Below are positions 1-10,355 of a stretch of DNA of 64,000 nt, piece after piece (positions within the stretch are counted from its first letter, which is position 1; every line of letters begins with the position of its first letter). The position numbers were made by a program, and so were the translations under genes. The notes beneath the pieces were generated by a model. The model made no database searches. It saw only the letters and a program-made list of their open reading frames with translations, and was not told the DNA's origin. Source of the stretch: Rhizobium sp. 007 (lineage in GTDB: Bacteria > Pseudomonadota > Alphaproteobacteria > Rhizobiales > Rhizobiaceae); contig NZ_CP064188.1 of assembly GCF_015353075.1 (NCBI RefSeq), forward strand, positions 744,001-808,000, written 5' to 3'.

Positions 1-922
1 GTTTCGCACCATCTTCGCCGGACGCTTGATTTTCAGTCATCCAGGCCATCAGCTTGCCGACCGTGTCGTTGCTCCAGGAGCGCTTTTCGAGATAGCTCAT
101 GACCTCAGGACCGACCTTTTCCGAGAATGGTTTCGCCACCAGGGTTACGACCTTGTCGACAGGCCAGGCGTTCGGCTTCGGATCAGGGCAATCGGCCACG
201 GTGTTGCAGCGCTTCCACTCGGCCGCATCATGGGGCACACCGGCATCCAGCTTTACCATCTCATACTTGCCCAGAAGCGCAGTGGGAGCCCAGTAATATG
301 TCGCAAAGCCCTGCTGGCGCTCATAGGCTTTTGCAATCGCCCCATCGAGGCCGGCAGCCGAACCAGTGTCAACAAGGGTGAAGCCCGCCTTGTCAGCGTC
401 GAAAGCCTTGTAGAGCTGCGAAGTGACGATCGTTCCTCCCCAACCCTGGGGGCCGTTGAAAATCGCGCCCTTCTTCTTATCCTCCGCATCGGGGACAAGT
501 TCGGGGTGTTTCAGCATGTCGGGGATCGTCTTGAGGTCGGGATGAGCCTCGGCAAGATACTTGGGAATCCACCAGCCTTGAACGCCGCCATCGGGAAGAG
601 GGGAGCCCACTTGAATGATCTGACCTTCTTCCGTTCCTTTCTTCACGACATCCGGGAGAAGGTCGATCCAAGCTTCGGGCGCGATATCCGGCTGGCCCTT
701 CTCCGCCATCGAAGTGATGGTCGGAACCGTGTCACCAACGGTGATGTCGGCACTACATCCATAGCCTTCATTCAGAACAATCTTGTCGAGGTTTGAAAGA
801 ACCTCTGCGCTTTGCCAGTTCATGCTGGCGATCGTCACGCTTCCACATTCTGCGGCGCTGACAAGCGATGTTCCGCCGAGAAGGCCGAACATCAGGCATG
901 TTGATGCAAGGAGTTTGTTCAT
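1..922 (-). CDS. Glycine betaine/proline betaine ABC transporter substrate-binding protein (3' end outside window)
   Basis: Reading leftward from an ATG at 922 gives an open frame of about 307 codons that runs off the window edge, so the C-terminus is missing. The first 24 or so residues form a Sec signal peptide ending near Ala-Glu. The mature part resembles OpuAC/ProX-type betaine-binding proteins and has tryptophans spaced along the chain (NWQSAE, EAWID, GWWIPKYL, YYWAP), the kind of residues that build the aromatic box for quaternary ammonium ligands in this family. A GGGAAC stretch precedes the start. It lies downstream of the TetR gene and the P5C-reductase-like gene on the same strand, so it is probably the first transporter gene of a betaine importer that continues to the left. 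The exact ligand is inferred from the neighbouring stachydrine genes. Confidence 0.85.
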   Translation of the reverse strand, partial: MNKLLASTCLMFGLLGGTSLVSAAECGSVTIASMNWQSAEVLSNLDKIVLNEGYGCSADITVGDTVPTITSMAEKGQPDIAPEAWIDLLPDVVKKGTEEGQIIQVGSPLPDGGVQGWWIPKYLAEAHPDLKTIPDMLKHPELVPDAEDKKKGAIFNGPQGWGGTIVTSQLYKAFDADKAGFTLVDTGSAAGLDGAIAKAYERQQGFATYYWAPTALLGKYEMVKLDAGVPHDAAEWKRCNTVADCPDPKPNAWPVDKVVTLVAKPFSEKVGPEVMSYLEKRSWSNDTVGKLMAWMTENQASGEDGAK

Positions 923-988
923 TATCGTTCCCTTTGTTGAGCGGCGCTTTTTGAAGCGGGGCGCTGCGTTAGCCCGCTCATGCGGTCG

Positions 989-1698
989 TCAGGAGGCGTC
1001 TCCCATACTCACCGATTTTTTGAATGCTGCCGAAAGTCCTTCCGAAACGGTGGCTTCCAGGCCAAAAGCGCGCATCGCCTCGATCGCCGCTGCGGTCGTA
1101 CCCCGATAGTCGAGAAACGAATTGACGACGTTGTTCGGACAGTGATCTTGATGCTCAAGCAGGGCCCCGGCCCCTATCAGCACGGTGTTCACGGCGCGCC
1201 GTGCAATATCTGGGGGAAGGCCGTGGCAAACAGCGCCGGAAACGCGGACCCGGACAAGCCGGTCAAATAGTCAATATCGCTTTCGCAATTCACTTCGTCT
1301 TCAACGCCAAAAGCACGAAAGATACGACGTGCGATGCTTCGATCGGCCTCGTCCATGTCACCTGATGCAATCCAGGGCGTATAGGATCTGCTAACTTCAG
1401 CCGCGGCATTGGGTAGGGCGCGGACAACGCGGCCCGTTTGATGATGTGCCGCAAGCTGGTCCAGGCGGATGCCCGCCATGACAGAGATGACGAGTTTGCC
1501 GTGGGCGTCGACCGACAGAGACGGCTCCTGGTTGTCTTGCGTGCAGTGAACGTTCGGAAAAGACGCGGGCCTCTCATGCCGATAGGAGAGTGTCAGTCCT
1601 TCGTGCTCAACAACGCCCTTGTTGAGTATTGCGCTGGCAAGGGTTTTCCCAAGCCACCCTCCGCCACCAATCACGCCGATCCTTATTGAGTCCTGCAT
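989..1698 (-). pseudogene. Pyrroline-5-carboxylate reductase-like, frameshifted
   Basis: The N-terminal part, from an ATG at 1698 preceded by a GAGAAG ribosome site, has the Rossmann signature GVIGGGGWLGKTLA and the P5CR-type segment LTGLSGSAFPALFATA. The frame then breaks near 1200-1225. The typical P5CR dimerisation helix (ARRAVNTVLIGAGALLE) and the following SFLDYRGTTAAAIEAM segment (compare SPGGTTIAGLEAL in the family) are in another frame ending at 989. About six to nine residues usual in the family are also absent at the break, so a small deletion is more likely than a single miscalled base. The enzyme would reduce P5C to proline, or a related cyclic imine. It begins 10 bp after the TetR gene on the same strand and is followed by the betaine-binding protein. 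A longer start at 1749 is rejected because it would overlap the TetR gene. Confidence 0.75.
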
Positions 1699-1708
1699 CC
1701 GATTCTTC

Positions 1709-2338
1709 TCATTTCGGTTTATGGCCATGCCTGGCAAAGAAGCGGTCAAGCTCTCTTTGCTGGGGTATCTGGCCGGTGTAGATCGCGATATATTCGGGAA
1801 TACGCTTCATTCGCACCGCGACCTCTTCGCGGGACTGCATCGAGATGTAGCCGATCTGAACGAGATAGGTCGTCCGGGCTCGGACGTCGGCTGGTGTTTC
1901 CTCGTATCCAAAGCGCACGAACATTCGCTTGAGCGCCTCAAGCCGAACTTGATCTGCCTTTTGGACCTCGAAAAGAATCTCTTCCGATTGCAGCGCCCAA
2001 CTGCGCACTGCAAATTCGAACTTGGAGTCAAACAAGTTCTGATCGAGCCAGCAATCAAAAACGTTAAGCATGGCCTCGGCAAGTGATTCCGCGTAGGCTT
2101 CGCTCTGCTTTATTATGTTTCCTGTGTTTTTCTCTCGCCAGCGCGCAATCAGGCCGGCAAGCAATTCTTCGCGATCCTTGAAGAACCAATAGAAGCTCGT
2201 CCGAGAAAGGTTGAGTTTCTTGGCCAAGGGGAGAATTTTCACTGAATCAACGCCCGACTCCAGCAGAGATTCGTAGGCCGCTTCCAGCCATCCCTCCTGC
2301 GATCCGCGCCAACCGGTATCGTTCAAAGCCTGCTCCAT
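1709..2338 (-). CDS. TetR/AcrR family transcriptional regulator
   Basis: This 209-residue protein has an N-terminal helix-turn-helix of TetR type (about residues 28-50, KILPLAKKLNLSRTSFYWFF followed by KDREELLAGLI) and a helical C-terminal ligand domain. The ATG at 2338 is chosen because it follows a strong AGGAGG site with good spacing; an upstream in-frame start at 2374 has no such site. It is the first gene of a leftward unit with the P5C-reductase-like pseudogene and a betaine-binding protein, and is transcribed divergently from stcD. It probably controls the shared 150-bp promoter region, where an inverted repeat sits beside a good -35 box. The ligand is unknown; a betaine or proline derivative would fit the context. 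Confidence 0.85.
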   Translation of the reverse strand: MEQALNDTGWRGSQEGWLEAAYESLLESGVDSVKILPLAKKLNLSRTSFYWFFKDREELLAGLIARWREKNTGNIIKQSEAYAESLAEAMLNVFDCWLDQNLFDSKFEFAVRSWALQSEEILFEVQKADQVRLEALKRMFVRFGYEETPADVRARTTYLVQIGYISMQSREEVAVRMKRIPEYIAIYTGQIPQQRELDRFFARHGHKPK

Positions 2339-2394
2339 GATTGACCTCCTAACAAAAAACGAAACCCGACACAAGAAAAATGAACACCTATGTC

Positions 2395-2451
2395 GACAAA
2401 AACGACTTTAGTGTTTTGTCTGTTGACACGTATGTACATTTCCGCATAGCG
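2395..2451 (+). promoter_or_regulatory. Candidate stcD promoter with flanking inverted repeat
   Basis: GACAAAA (2395-2401) and TTTTGTC (2414-2420) form an inverted repeat with a 12-bp spacer. Directly after it a TTGACA hexamer (2423-2428) is followed 17 bp later by ATAGCG (2446-2451), a plausible sigma-70 promoter for stcD at 2486. The repeat lies between the divergent TetR and stcD genes, so it is a reasonable TetR operator. This is inferred from position and symmetry only. Confidence 0.45.
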
Positions 2452-2485
2452 TCTAGCACAACTGTCCTAGTCCGGAGCCCGACAG

Positions 2486-4522
2486 ATGTCGAACGATCCT
2501 CTCCTTCAGCCTTATCAGCTCAAGCACCTGAAGCTTCGCAACCGCATCATCGTAACGTCGCACGAGCCGGCATACCCTGAAGATGGTATGCCCAAGGAGC
2601 GCTATCTCGCCTACACCGTTGAAAGGGCAAAGGGCGGTGTCGCCATGACGATGACGGCCGGCTCTGCGGCTGTTTCGAAAGACAGCCCGCCCGTCTTCAA
2701 CAACCTGCTCGCCTACAAGGACGAGATCGTGCCGTGGCTGAAGGCAATGACCGATGCGGTCCATGAGGAAGGGGCGGCGATCATGATCCAGCTCACGCAC
2801 CTCGGCCGTCGCACGCGCTGGGACAAGGGCGACTGGCTTCCCGTTGTCGCACCGTCGCATCAGCGCGAGGCCTCACACCGGGCTTTCCCCAAGAAGATCG
2901 AAGATTGGGACATCGAGCGCATCATAAAGGACTTTGCCGACGCTGCAGAACGCATGAAGGCCGGGGGCATGGATGGCGTCGAACTGGAGGCCTATGGACA
3001 CCTGCTTGACCAGTTCGCGTCCCCGCTGACAAACGAACTCGAAGGTCCTTACGGTGGTTCGCTCGACAATCGCATGCGTTTCTGTCTGGATGTTCTGAAG
3101 GCGATCCGGAAACGGGTCGGAGAGGACTTCATTCTGGGAATACGCTACACCGCTGATGAATGTCTTCCCGGCGGCACCGGCAAGGCTGACGGCCTCGAAA
3201 TTTCCAAGCGCCTCAAAGAAAGCGGCCTTATTGACTACTTGAATGTGATCCGCGGTCATATCGACACCGACGCCGGCCTTACAGATGTCATCCCGATCCA
3301 GGGTATGGCGAACTCCCCGCATCTCGATTTTGCGGGTGAGATTCGCGCCGCGACGGATTTCCCCACCTTCCACGCGGCCAAAATCCCGGATGTTGCAACT
3401 GCCCGCCATGCGATTGCGTCGGGCAAGGTCGATATGATCGGCATGACCCGCGCTCATATGACGGACCCGCACATCGTTCGCAAAATCATGGAGAAGCGCG
3501 AAGAGGACATCCGTCCCTGCGTCGGCGCCAACTACTGTTTGGACCGCATTTACCAGGGTGGGGCGGCCTATTGCATCCACAATGCCGCGACCGGCCGCGA
3601 GCTGACGATGCCGCATGTGGTCAAAAAGGCGGACGTTCGTAAGAAAGTTGTTGTCGTCGGCGCAGGCCCGGGGGGGCTGGAAGCCGCAAGGGTTGCAGCC
3701 GAGCGCGGCCATGACGTCGTCGTATTCGAGGCGGCCAACGATCCCGGCGGCCAAATCCGCTTGACGGCCCAAAGCGAGCGCCGCAGGGAAATGATCAGCA
3801 TCATCGACTGGCGGATGAACCAGTGCGAGAAGTACGGTGTGGTCTTCCGTTTCAACACCTGGGCGGAAGCCGACACGGTGGAGGCGGAAAGGCCCGACGT
3901 GGTGATCATTGCCACCGGTGGCATACCGCATACAGACGTCCTCTCCACGGGTAATGAACTGGTCGTCTCGGCCTGGGACATCATTTCAGGTGACGTGAAA
4001 CCAGGAACGAACGTTCTTATCTTCGATGACGCGGGCGACCACGCAGGGCTGCAGGCTGCCGAGTTCATTGCCACGGCGGGCGCCAAGGTGGAAATCATGA
4101 CACCTGACCGTTCCTTCGCCCCGGAAGTCATGGCGATGAACCTCGTGCCCTATATGCGTTCGCTGCAGAACCTCGACGTCACCTTCACCGTGACCTTCAG
4201 GCTTGAAGCGGTCGAAAAGGACGGCAATCACCTCATTGCCCATGTCGGCAGCGATTACGGCGGTGTTGCGAAGCAGCGCACGGTCGACCAGGTCGTCATC
4301 AACCATGGGACAATCCCGCTCGATGAACTTTATTTCGAGCTGAAACCCTTTTCCACCAATCTCGGCGAAATTTCGCAGCAGCAATTGGTCGCCGGCGAAC
4401 CCCAGACTGTCGTGCGCAATCCTGAAGGGAAATTCCAGCTCTTCCGGATCGGTGATGCTGTGGCCGCTCGCAACACCCATGCTGCCATCTACGATGGGTT
4501 GCGGATCGCCAAGGATATCTGA
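2486..4522 (+). CDS. stcD: N-methylproline demethylase, StcD-type flavoprotein
   Basis: This 678-residue protein has the layout of the trimethylamine/dimethylglycine dehydrogenase and 2,4-dienoyl-CoA reductase family: an Old Yellow Enzyme TIM barrel for FMN (about 1-335), an iron-sulfur cysteine segment (about 345-363), then an NAD/FAD-type Rossmann domain beginning VVVGAGPGGLEAAR. Length and context match StcD of Sinorhizobium meliloti, which demethylates N-methylproline to proline and formaldehyde. The cysteine motif reads CVGANYC, so the second of the four usual cysteines is alanine (about residue 348). A GGAG site precedes the ATG. The gene is followed by etfB and etfA, the expected electron acceptors, and by a formaldehyde dehydrogenase. 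Substrate assignment rests on family and neighbours; dimethylglycine- or dimethylamine-type substrates are alternatives. Confidence 0.85.
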   Translation: MSNDPLLQPYQLKHLKLRNRIIVTSHEPAYPEDGMPKERYLAYTVERAKGGVAMTMTAGSAAVSKDSPPVFNNLLAYKDEIVPWLKAMTDAVHEEGAAIMIQLTHLGRRTRWDKGDWLPVVAPSHQREASHRAFPKKIEDWDIERIIKDFADAAERMKAGGMDGVELEAYGHLLDQFASPLTNELEGPYGGSLDNRMRFCLDVLKAIRKRVGEDFILGIRYTADECLPGGTGKADGLEISKRLKESGLIDYLNVIRGHIDTDAGLTDVIPIQGMANSPHLDFAGEIRAATDFPTFHAAKIPDVATARHAIASGKVDMIGMTRAHMTDPHIVRKIMEKREEDIRPCVGANYCLDRIYQGGAAYCIHNAATGRELTMPHVVKKADVRKKVVVVGAGPGGLEAARVAAERGHDVVVFEAANDPGGQIRLTAQSERRREMISIIDWRMNQCEKYGVVFRFNTWAEADTVEAERPDVVIIATGGIPHTDVLSTGNELVVSAWDIISGDVKPGTNVLIFDDAGDHAGLQAAEFIATAGAKVEIMTPDRSFAPEVMAMNLVPYMRSLQNLDVTFTVTFRLEAVEKDGNHLIAHVGSDYGGVAKQRTVDQVVINHGTIPLDELYFELKPFSTNLGEISQQQLVAGEPQTVVRNPEGKFQLFRIGDAVAARNTHAAIYDGLRIAKDI

Positions 4523-4721
4523 CGAAAAGGCGGTCCGACATGTCGGACAGCCAACCTTCACGCAGTGACGTCGGGCAGGGGCAGTCGAAGCCTGGATGGT
4601 TTGTGGATACGGCGTTTGCAGCATCTGATCAGTCACCCATGCGCCATGCTCGCACGGCTCAATTCTTCAAATATTCTCCGCGCTCAAGCGGCCGGAGATG
4701 ACGTGAAAAAGGAAGGACCCC

Positions 4722-5471
4722 ATGAAAATTCTCGTCCCCGTGAAGCGGGTGGTTGATTACAATGTGAAGATCCGCGTCAAGCCGGATGGCACGGGCGTCG
4801 AGCTTGCCAACGTCAAGATGTCGATGAACCCGTTCGACGAGATCTCGGTGGAAGAGGCGCTGCGGCTGAAGGAAGCCGGCAAGGCTGCGGAAGTGGTCGT
4901 CGTGTCGATCGGTCCGGCCAAGGCCGAAGAGACGCTGAGGACGGCGCTTGCCATGGGTGCCGACCGGGCGATCCTGGTCGAGACCGACGAGACGCTCGAG
5001 CCGCTTGCCGTTGCCAAGATCCTCAAGGGCGTGGCAGACGCCGAGAAGCCGGGCCTGATCATCGTCGGCAAGCAGGCGATCGACGACGACAGCAATCAGA
5101 CCGGCCAGATGCTCGCCGCGCTCTTGGGCTCTGCCCAGGCAACCTTCGCCTCGAAGATCGAGATTACCGACGGTAAAGCGACCGTCACCCGCGAAGTCGA
5201 TGGCGGCTTGCAGACGATCGACATCAAGCTGCCGGCCGTCGTCACCACCGACCTGCGCTTGAACGAACCACGCTATGCTTCGCTGCCGAACATCATGAAG
5301 GCGAAGAAGAAGCCGCTCGACAGACAAGCGCCTTCCGACTTCGGCGTTTCCACCGCTCCGCGCCTGAAGGTGCTGAAGACCGAAGAGCCAAGTGGCCGCA
5401 AGGCGGGCGTCAAGGTCAAGTCGGTCGCCGAGCTCGTCGAGAAACTCAAGAACGAAGCCGGCGTCCTCTAA
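4722..5471 (+). CDS. etfB: Electron transfer flavoprotein subunit beta
   Basis: A 249-residue protein with the EtfB/FixA fold: start [20 protein letters not shown], the central [15 protein letters not shown] stretch, and the family signature region near [26 protein letters not shown]. EtfB binds AMP and helps pass electrons from flavin dehydrogenases to ETF:quinone oxidoreductase. A clear AAAGGAAGGA site sits before the ATG. It lies 200 bp after stcD and 21 bp before etfA. The context suggests it takes electrons from the N-methylproline demethylase, although it could be the general cellular ETF. Confidence 0.95.
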   Translation: MKILVPVKRVVDYNVKIRVKPDGTGVELANVKMSMNPFDEISVEEALRLKEAGKAAEVVVVSIGPAKAEETLRTALAMGADRAILVETDETLEPLAVAKILKGVADAEKPGLIIVGKQAIDDDSNQTGQMLAALLGSAQATFASKIEITDGKATVTREVDGGLQTIDIKLPAVVTTDLRLNEPRYASLPNIMKAKKKPLDRQAPSDFGVSTAPRLKVLKTEEPSGRKAGVKVKSVAELVEKLKNEAGVL

Positions 5472-5492
5472 GGCGAGAAAGGAAATACGACC

Positions 5493-6422
5493 ATGGCCAT
5501 TCTGCTTCTGGCTGACCACGACAATGCAAGCCTTTCCGACCAGACCGCCAAGGCGCTGACCGCTGCTCGCCAGATCGGCGGCGATGTCACCGTGCTGGTT
5601 GCCGGCAAGGGTGCCAAGGCTGCCGCCGATGCCGCTGCCAAGCTTTCCGGCGTTTCCAAGGTGCTGCTGGCCGAAAGCGACACGCTTGCCAACAATCTGG
5701 CCGAGCCGCTGGCCGACCTGATCGTTTCGCTCGCCGGCAGCTACGACACGATCATTGCGGCTGCGACCTCGACCGGCAAGAACGTCGCTCCGCGCGTTGC
5801 AGCCCTTCTCGACGTGGCGCAGGTGTCGGAAATCATCGAAGTCGTCGCGCCCGACACCTTCAAGCGGCCGATCTATGCCGGCAACGCCATCCAGACGGTG
5901 CAGGCAACCGACGCCAGACAAGTCATCACCGTGCGCACCGCCTCCTTCGCTGTTGCCGAGACCGGCGGTTCGGCTCCGGTCGAGGCAATCCCGGCCGTTT
6001 CCGATCCGGGTCTTTCGACCTTCGTCAAGGACGCGCTGTCGGCTTCCGACCGCCCGGAGCTGACGTCGGCAAAGATCATCATCTCCGGCGGCCGCGCACT
6101 CGGCTCGGCCGAGAAGTTCAGGCAAGTCATCCTGCCGCTCGCCGACAAGCTGGGAGCCGCCGTCGGCGCAAGCCGTGCGGCCGTCGATGCCGGCTATGCG
6201 CCGAACGACTGGCAGGTCGGCCAGACCGGCAAGGTCGTCGCCCCGGAACTCTACATCGCCTGCGGCATTTCCGGTGCCATCCAGCACCTTGCCGGCATGA
6301 AGGACTCGAAGGTCATCGTCGCCATCAACAAGGACGAGGAGGCCCCGATCTTCCAGGTCGCAGACTACGGCCTCGTCGCCGATCTCTTCGAGGCCCTGCC
6401 GGAACTGCAGAGTTCAATTTGA
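5493..6422 (+). CDS. etfA: Electron transfer flavoprotein subunit alpha
   Basis: This 309-residue protein is a full-length EtfA. The N-terminal domain begins [14 protein letters not shown]. The C-terminal FAD-binding domain contains the signature [14 protein letters not shown] and then [27 protein letters not shown], which bind FAD in the ETF heterodimer. It follows etfB by 21 bp with a GAGAAAGGAAA ribosome site and forms one transcription unit with it. Its role here is to accept electrons released by oxidative demethylation and hand them to the quinone pool through ETF-quinone oxidoreductase, which is not encoded in the window. Confidence 0.95.
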   Translation: MAILLLADHDNASLSDQTAKALTAARQIGGDVTVLVAGKGAKAAADAAAKLSGVSKVLLAESDTLANNLAEPLADLIVSLAGSYDTIIAAATSTGKNVAPRVAALLDVAQVSEIIEVVAPDTFKRPIYAGNAIQTVQATDARQVITVRTASFAVAETGGSAPVEAIPAVSDPGLSTFVKDALSASDRPELTSAKIIISGGRALGSAEKFRQVILPLADKLGAAVGASRAAVDAGYAPNDWQVGQTGKVVAPELYIACGISGAIQHLAGMKDSKVIVAINKDEEAPIFQVADYGLVADLFEALPELQSSI

Positions 6423-6515
6423 TCGCTGTTATTTCCGTGTTAACAGGCGCGCCGATCTAATCCATGAACGTGCTGCCTCAGTCGCAGTCCGGTTTCATCC
6501 ACGGCGGAGAAAAAC

Positions 6516-7211
6516 ATGTCGCAAGTCTCGACACCACTCAAGCGGAGCGCGGACCTGCTACTCAATGACGACAGCGCGCCAATACGACGACAGGTCTCCG
6601 TGCTTGGCGGAGGTTTTCGTCCCCGAGCTTTGCAGGAGGTTCTCAACGCAATTGGCGACGCCCTCTTGTCGTCCCAGGCTCCTGTCATGGCAAGTTACAT
6701 TGCGGGCAAAATATACCAGAGGCTCGAAAAAAGGGGTGTGGCCAGACGCATCGATACCGCCACACCGTTGAAACCTGAGCATTTTGACCGCGCTCTCTCT
6801 AATCTGCATGCCTCTCTGCCCCGGTTTGCTGGCGGCGCAACAGGCTTGGCGGAATTGAACGAGCAACTGTCCTGGCGAAGCGGCCGGACCGGCCCATTTG
6901 CAAGCCTCAGGTTCGAGCAATCTCACGCTCATGCGATCGTCGTCGGACCTCACGGCCTTGAGGAACGCAGTGACGTGCGCCTCGGACTGACCTTGATGGC
7001 CCCTTACAGCCGTTTTCCAGATCACGTGCAATTCCATTCACGTGTATTCTTGCTTCTGTCCGGTGGCGAAGTTTGCCTCGACGACAGCAATTGGTTCCGT
7101 GCCACTGCAGGGACCGTCTTCTTCAATGAAGCTGGCAAGAAGTTCGCGATGCGATGCACTGCTGAGCCCTTATTGGCAGTCTGGTGCCACGTCGAAGACA
7201 CGTCTCTTTGA
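6516..7211 (+). CDS. Cupin protein of the DMSP-lyase (DddL/DddQ)-like family, possibly inactive
   Basis: The 231-residue protein has a helical N-terminal half and a C-terminal cupin of the kind seen in dimethylsulfoniopropionate lyases: GLTLMAPYSRFPDHVQFHSR, then VFLLLSGGEVCLDD, then AGTVFFNEAGKKFAMRC and EPLLAVWCHVE. An H-X3-H pair is present at about residues 170 and 174. The tyrosine or acidic residue expected just after it is lost (Ser-Arg), and the second-motif histidine that normally precedes Ala-Met is phenylalanine (about residue 210). Metal binding is therefore likely changed. A GGAG site precedes the ATG. It lies between etfA and the formaldehyde dehydrogenase on the same strand, so a role as a sensor or accessory protein in betaine catabolism is possible. 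Function is not known. Confidence 0.6.
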   Translation: MSQVSTPLKRSADLLLNDDSAPIRRQVSVLGGGFRPRALQEVLNAIGDALLSSQAPVMASYIAGKIYQRLEKRGVARRIDTATPLKPEHFDRALSNLHASLPRFAGGATGLAELNEQLSWRSGRTGPFASLRFEQSHAHAIVVGPHGLEERSDVRLGLTLMAPYSRFPDHVQFHSRVFLLLSGGEVCLDDSNWFRATAGTVFFNEAGKKFAMRCTAEPLLAVWCHVEDTSL

Positions 7212-7272
7212 TCGACGCGATGATTTACCGAATATGTGAATTGCGAAACGAAATCAGGAAGGAAGCAAACCC

Positions 7273-8400
<1,128 letters not shown>

Positions 8401-8492
8401 TCCTGCCGACGGGGCGGCGCCTGAACACCGGCACTCGGTTCGAGGCAGCCGGCCGCCCGCCACTCCTTTCTCTTCGCGAGGCATCGGTCAAC

Positions 8493-9692
8493 TCACCGAT
8501 GCCTCTCGTCCTGCGATACGGCTTCGAGCATCCCGAGGATCGAGTAGGCGGCCTTAACCCGCTCAGGGATGGGATAGTTACGGTTGGCAAGCAGTATTAC
8601 GCCGATCCGGCGCGTTGGCACGAACGCGGCATAGGCTCCAAAGCCACCGGTGGAACCCGTCTTATTGAAAAACACGTCCTGGGCTGGCTTTTGTGGCGGC
8701 ACGAGCGGGGCCACCGCGTGAGGCTTCATCGCCATGTCGGATGAGTTGCCAGCGAGGAGTGTATCCAGTCCTGCCGGCCAGGCATAGAGCTCCCACCCCA
8801 GGGACTGGAACGTATCGCCTATCCGATAGTAGCCGGTCTGGGTTGCGCCAATCGCTTTCTGCAGCGAAGGTTCAAGCCCAGAGGGATCTATATTCGCCTC
8901 GACGAAGCGCAACAGGTCGGCCGCAGTCGTCTTGACCCCGTAGGCCTGTGCATCGAGCGCTCCCGGGCTCACTCGCACGGGATTGTTTTGCTTGTTGTAG
9001 CCGAAGGCGTAATCTCCCATTTCCGCCTCTGGGATTCGGATATAGCTGTTGGTGAGACCAAGTGCAGGAAAGAGGGTGCCCTCCATGAGCTCGGGGAAGG
9101 GCTTTCTGAGGCTCGCAGCTGCGAGGGTTCCGAACAGACCAATGCTGGGATTGGAGTAAACGCGATACGTGCCGGGTTCATAGCCAGGGCGCCATCCGCG
9201 GAAATAACGCGTGAGCGTGCTGTTGTTGACGACCTCGTCGGGAAACTGCAGCGGCAGACCTCCCGCCGTATAGGTACCCAGTTCGAGCACGGTGATATGA
9301 TCGAAGGCGCTGCCTGCCAGCTCCCGCATATGCTCGCTCGCAGCATCGGAGAAGGCGAGCGCTCCTTTGGCCTCAGCATAGGCGCCGAGCGTGGCGGTAA
9401 AGGTTTTGCTGACGGAGCCGATCTCGAACAGCGTGTCAGCGGTGACGGGGGTTGCCTTTTCCTTGTCGGCGAGACCATAGTTGAAAATAAACCGGCGGCC
9501 ATCAACAGAGATGCCCACCGCCATGCCGGCTACGCCGTTTTCGGTCATCAACGCCTTGACGGTCCGGTCGACCACGGGCCTGATCCTGCCTTCAATAACG
9601 TCTGCCTCTGCACGGCAGGCAAGAAAGGCGCCGAAAAGGGAAAAACAGGCACCGGCGCAAACCGCATATGTCCTGCTGGATATTGTCCTCAT
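8493..9692 (-). CDS. ampC: Class C (AmpC-type) serine beta-lactamase
   Basis: This 399-residue protein carries the three serine beta-lactamase motifs: S93-V-S-K (IGSVSKTFTA), Y-S-N in YRVYSNPSIG, and K-T-G in NKTGSTGGFGAYAAF. An N-terminal signal peptide of about 30 residues indicates periplasmic export. The start at 9692 is chosen for its CAGGAG site; an upstream extension is open but lacks one and would lengthen the protein beyond the family size. No ampR-like LysR gene lies next to it. It is transcribed convergently with the formaldehyde dehydrogenase and is not obviously linked to the catabolic genes. A penicillin-binding protein or esterase of the same fold is possible but the motif spacing favours class C. 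Confidence 0.9.
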   Translation of the reverse strand: MRTISSRTYAVCAGACFSLFGAFLACRAEADVIEGRIRPVVDRTVKALMTENGVAGMAVGISVDGRRFIFNYGLADKEKATPVTADTLFEIGSVSKTFTATLGAYAEAKGALAFSDAASEHMRELAGSAFDHITVLELGTYTAGGLPLQFPDEVVNNSTLTRYFRGWRPGYEPGTYRVYSNPSIGLFGTLAAASLRKPFPELMEGTLFPALGLTNSYIRIPEAEMGDYAFGYNKQNNPVRVSPGALDAQAYGVKTTAADLLRFVEANIDPSGLEPSLQKAIGATQTGYYRIGDTFQSLGWELYAWPAGLDTLLAGNSSDMAMKPHAVAPLVPPQKPAQDVFFNKTGSTGGFGAYAAFVPTRRIGVILLANRNYPIPERVKAAYSILGMLEAVSQDERHR

Positions 9693-9929
9693 AGCTCCTG
9701 GTATCCTCGCTTCAATGGGGCCGCCCGCACTCCCGGAAGCGGGCCTGCGCGGTGTGACGGGCCTGCAGCTGCGGTCACACGCAGTACCGCCAAGGCACAC
9801 GCGGCCGCCCGCAGGCGCGACACTGTATAGGCCGTCGTCCGCGCCTTGAGCAAACGACAAAATCTCGCCTTAGGCATAAGAAAATCTAGGTCTGCCGATG
9901 GCTGTTGAAGCTCAGGTAACCCTCCGATT

Positions 9930-10334
9930 TCAACTGGCGCTGCCCATATCCATGTAAGCCGGTTCGAAAACGTGTCCGTCCGGATCAGCAAAGCTGCGCA
10001 GGTACATGAATCCCAAATCCTGCGGCTCGCGGACATCCGCCTGGCCGCCTGATCTGGCGGCGGCCTCCACCATGGCATCGACCTCCTCGCGGCTGTCGCG
10101 AGACAGAGCGATCAGCATACCGCTCGTCGCGTGCGCGTCAGCGATCGGCTTTGCTGTGAACGTCTGATAATAGCCATGTTGCAGAAGCTGGAACGTGATC
10201 GTTTCTGACCACACCATCGAGCTCGCATTTTCATTGGAGAACTGCTCGTTCTTGACGCAGCCGATGGCCTCGTAGAAAGCCGTCGCGGTTGCCAGATCCT
10301 TCACCGGCAGGTTCAGAAAGATCATTTTAGTCAT
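9930..10334 (-). CDS. VOC superfamily (glyoxalase/bleomycin resistance-like) protein
   Basis: A 134-residue protein that begins MIFLNLPVKDLATATAFYEAIG and ends with SFADPDGHVFEPAYMDM, the start and end signatures of the vicinal oxygen chelate fold; the closing DPDGHVFE normally supplies a metal-binding glutamate. Such proteins act as glyoxalases, dioxygenases or binding proteins, and the substrate cannot be read from the sequence. It is the second gene of a leftward pair after a small cupin gene, 21 bp apart, and both are divergent from a MarR regulator that probably controls them. Confidence 0.85.
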   Translation of the reverse strand: MTKMIFLNLPVKDLATATAFYEAIGCVKNEQFSNENASSMVWSETITFQLLQHGYYQTFTAKPIADAHATSGMLIALSRDSREEVDAMVEAAARSGGQADVREPQDLGFMYLRSFADPDGHVFEPAYMDMGSAS

Positions 10335-10355
10335 TATCTTGCTCTCAGAGATGGC

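Noticed and set aside
26..796. A 256-codon open frame on the plus strand at the left edge
   Set aside because: The minus strand here encodes a betaine-binding protein with signal peptide and ligand aromatics; the plus frame is its shadow.
4659..6287. A 542-codon open frame on the minus strand
   Set aside because: It is antisense to the clearly conserved etfB and etfA genes. It has no ribosome site, and its residue composition (Arg, Gly, Asp and His rich) is what a GC-rich antisense frame gives.
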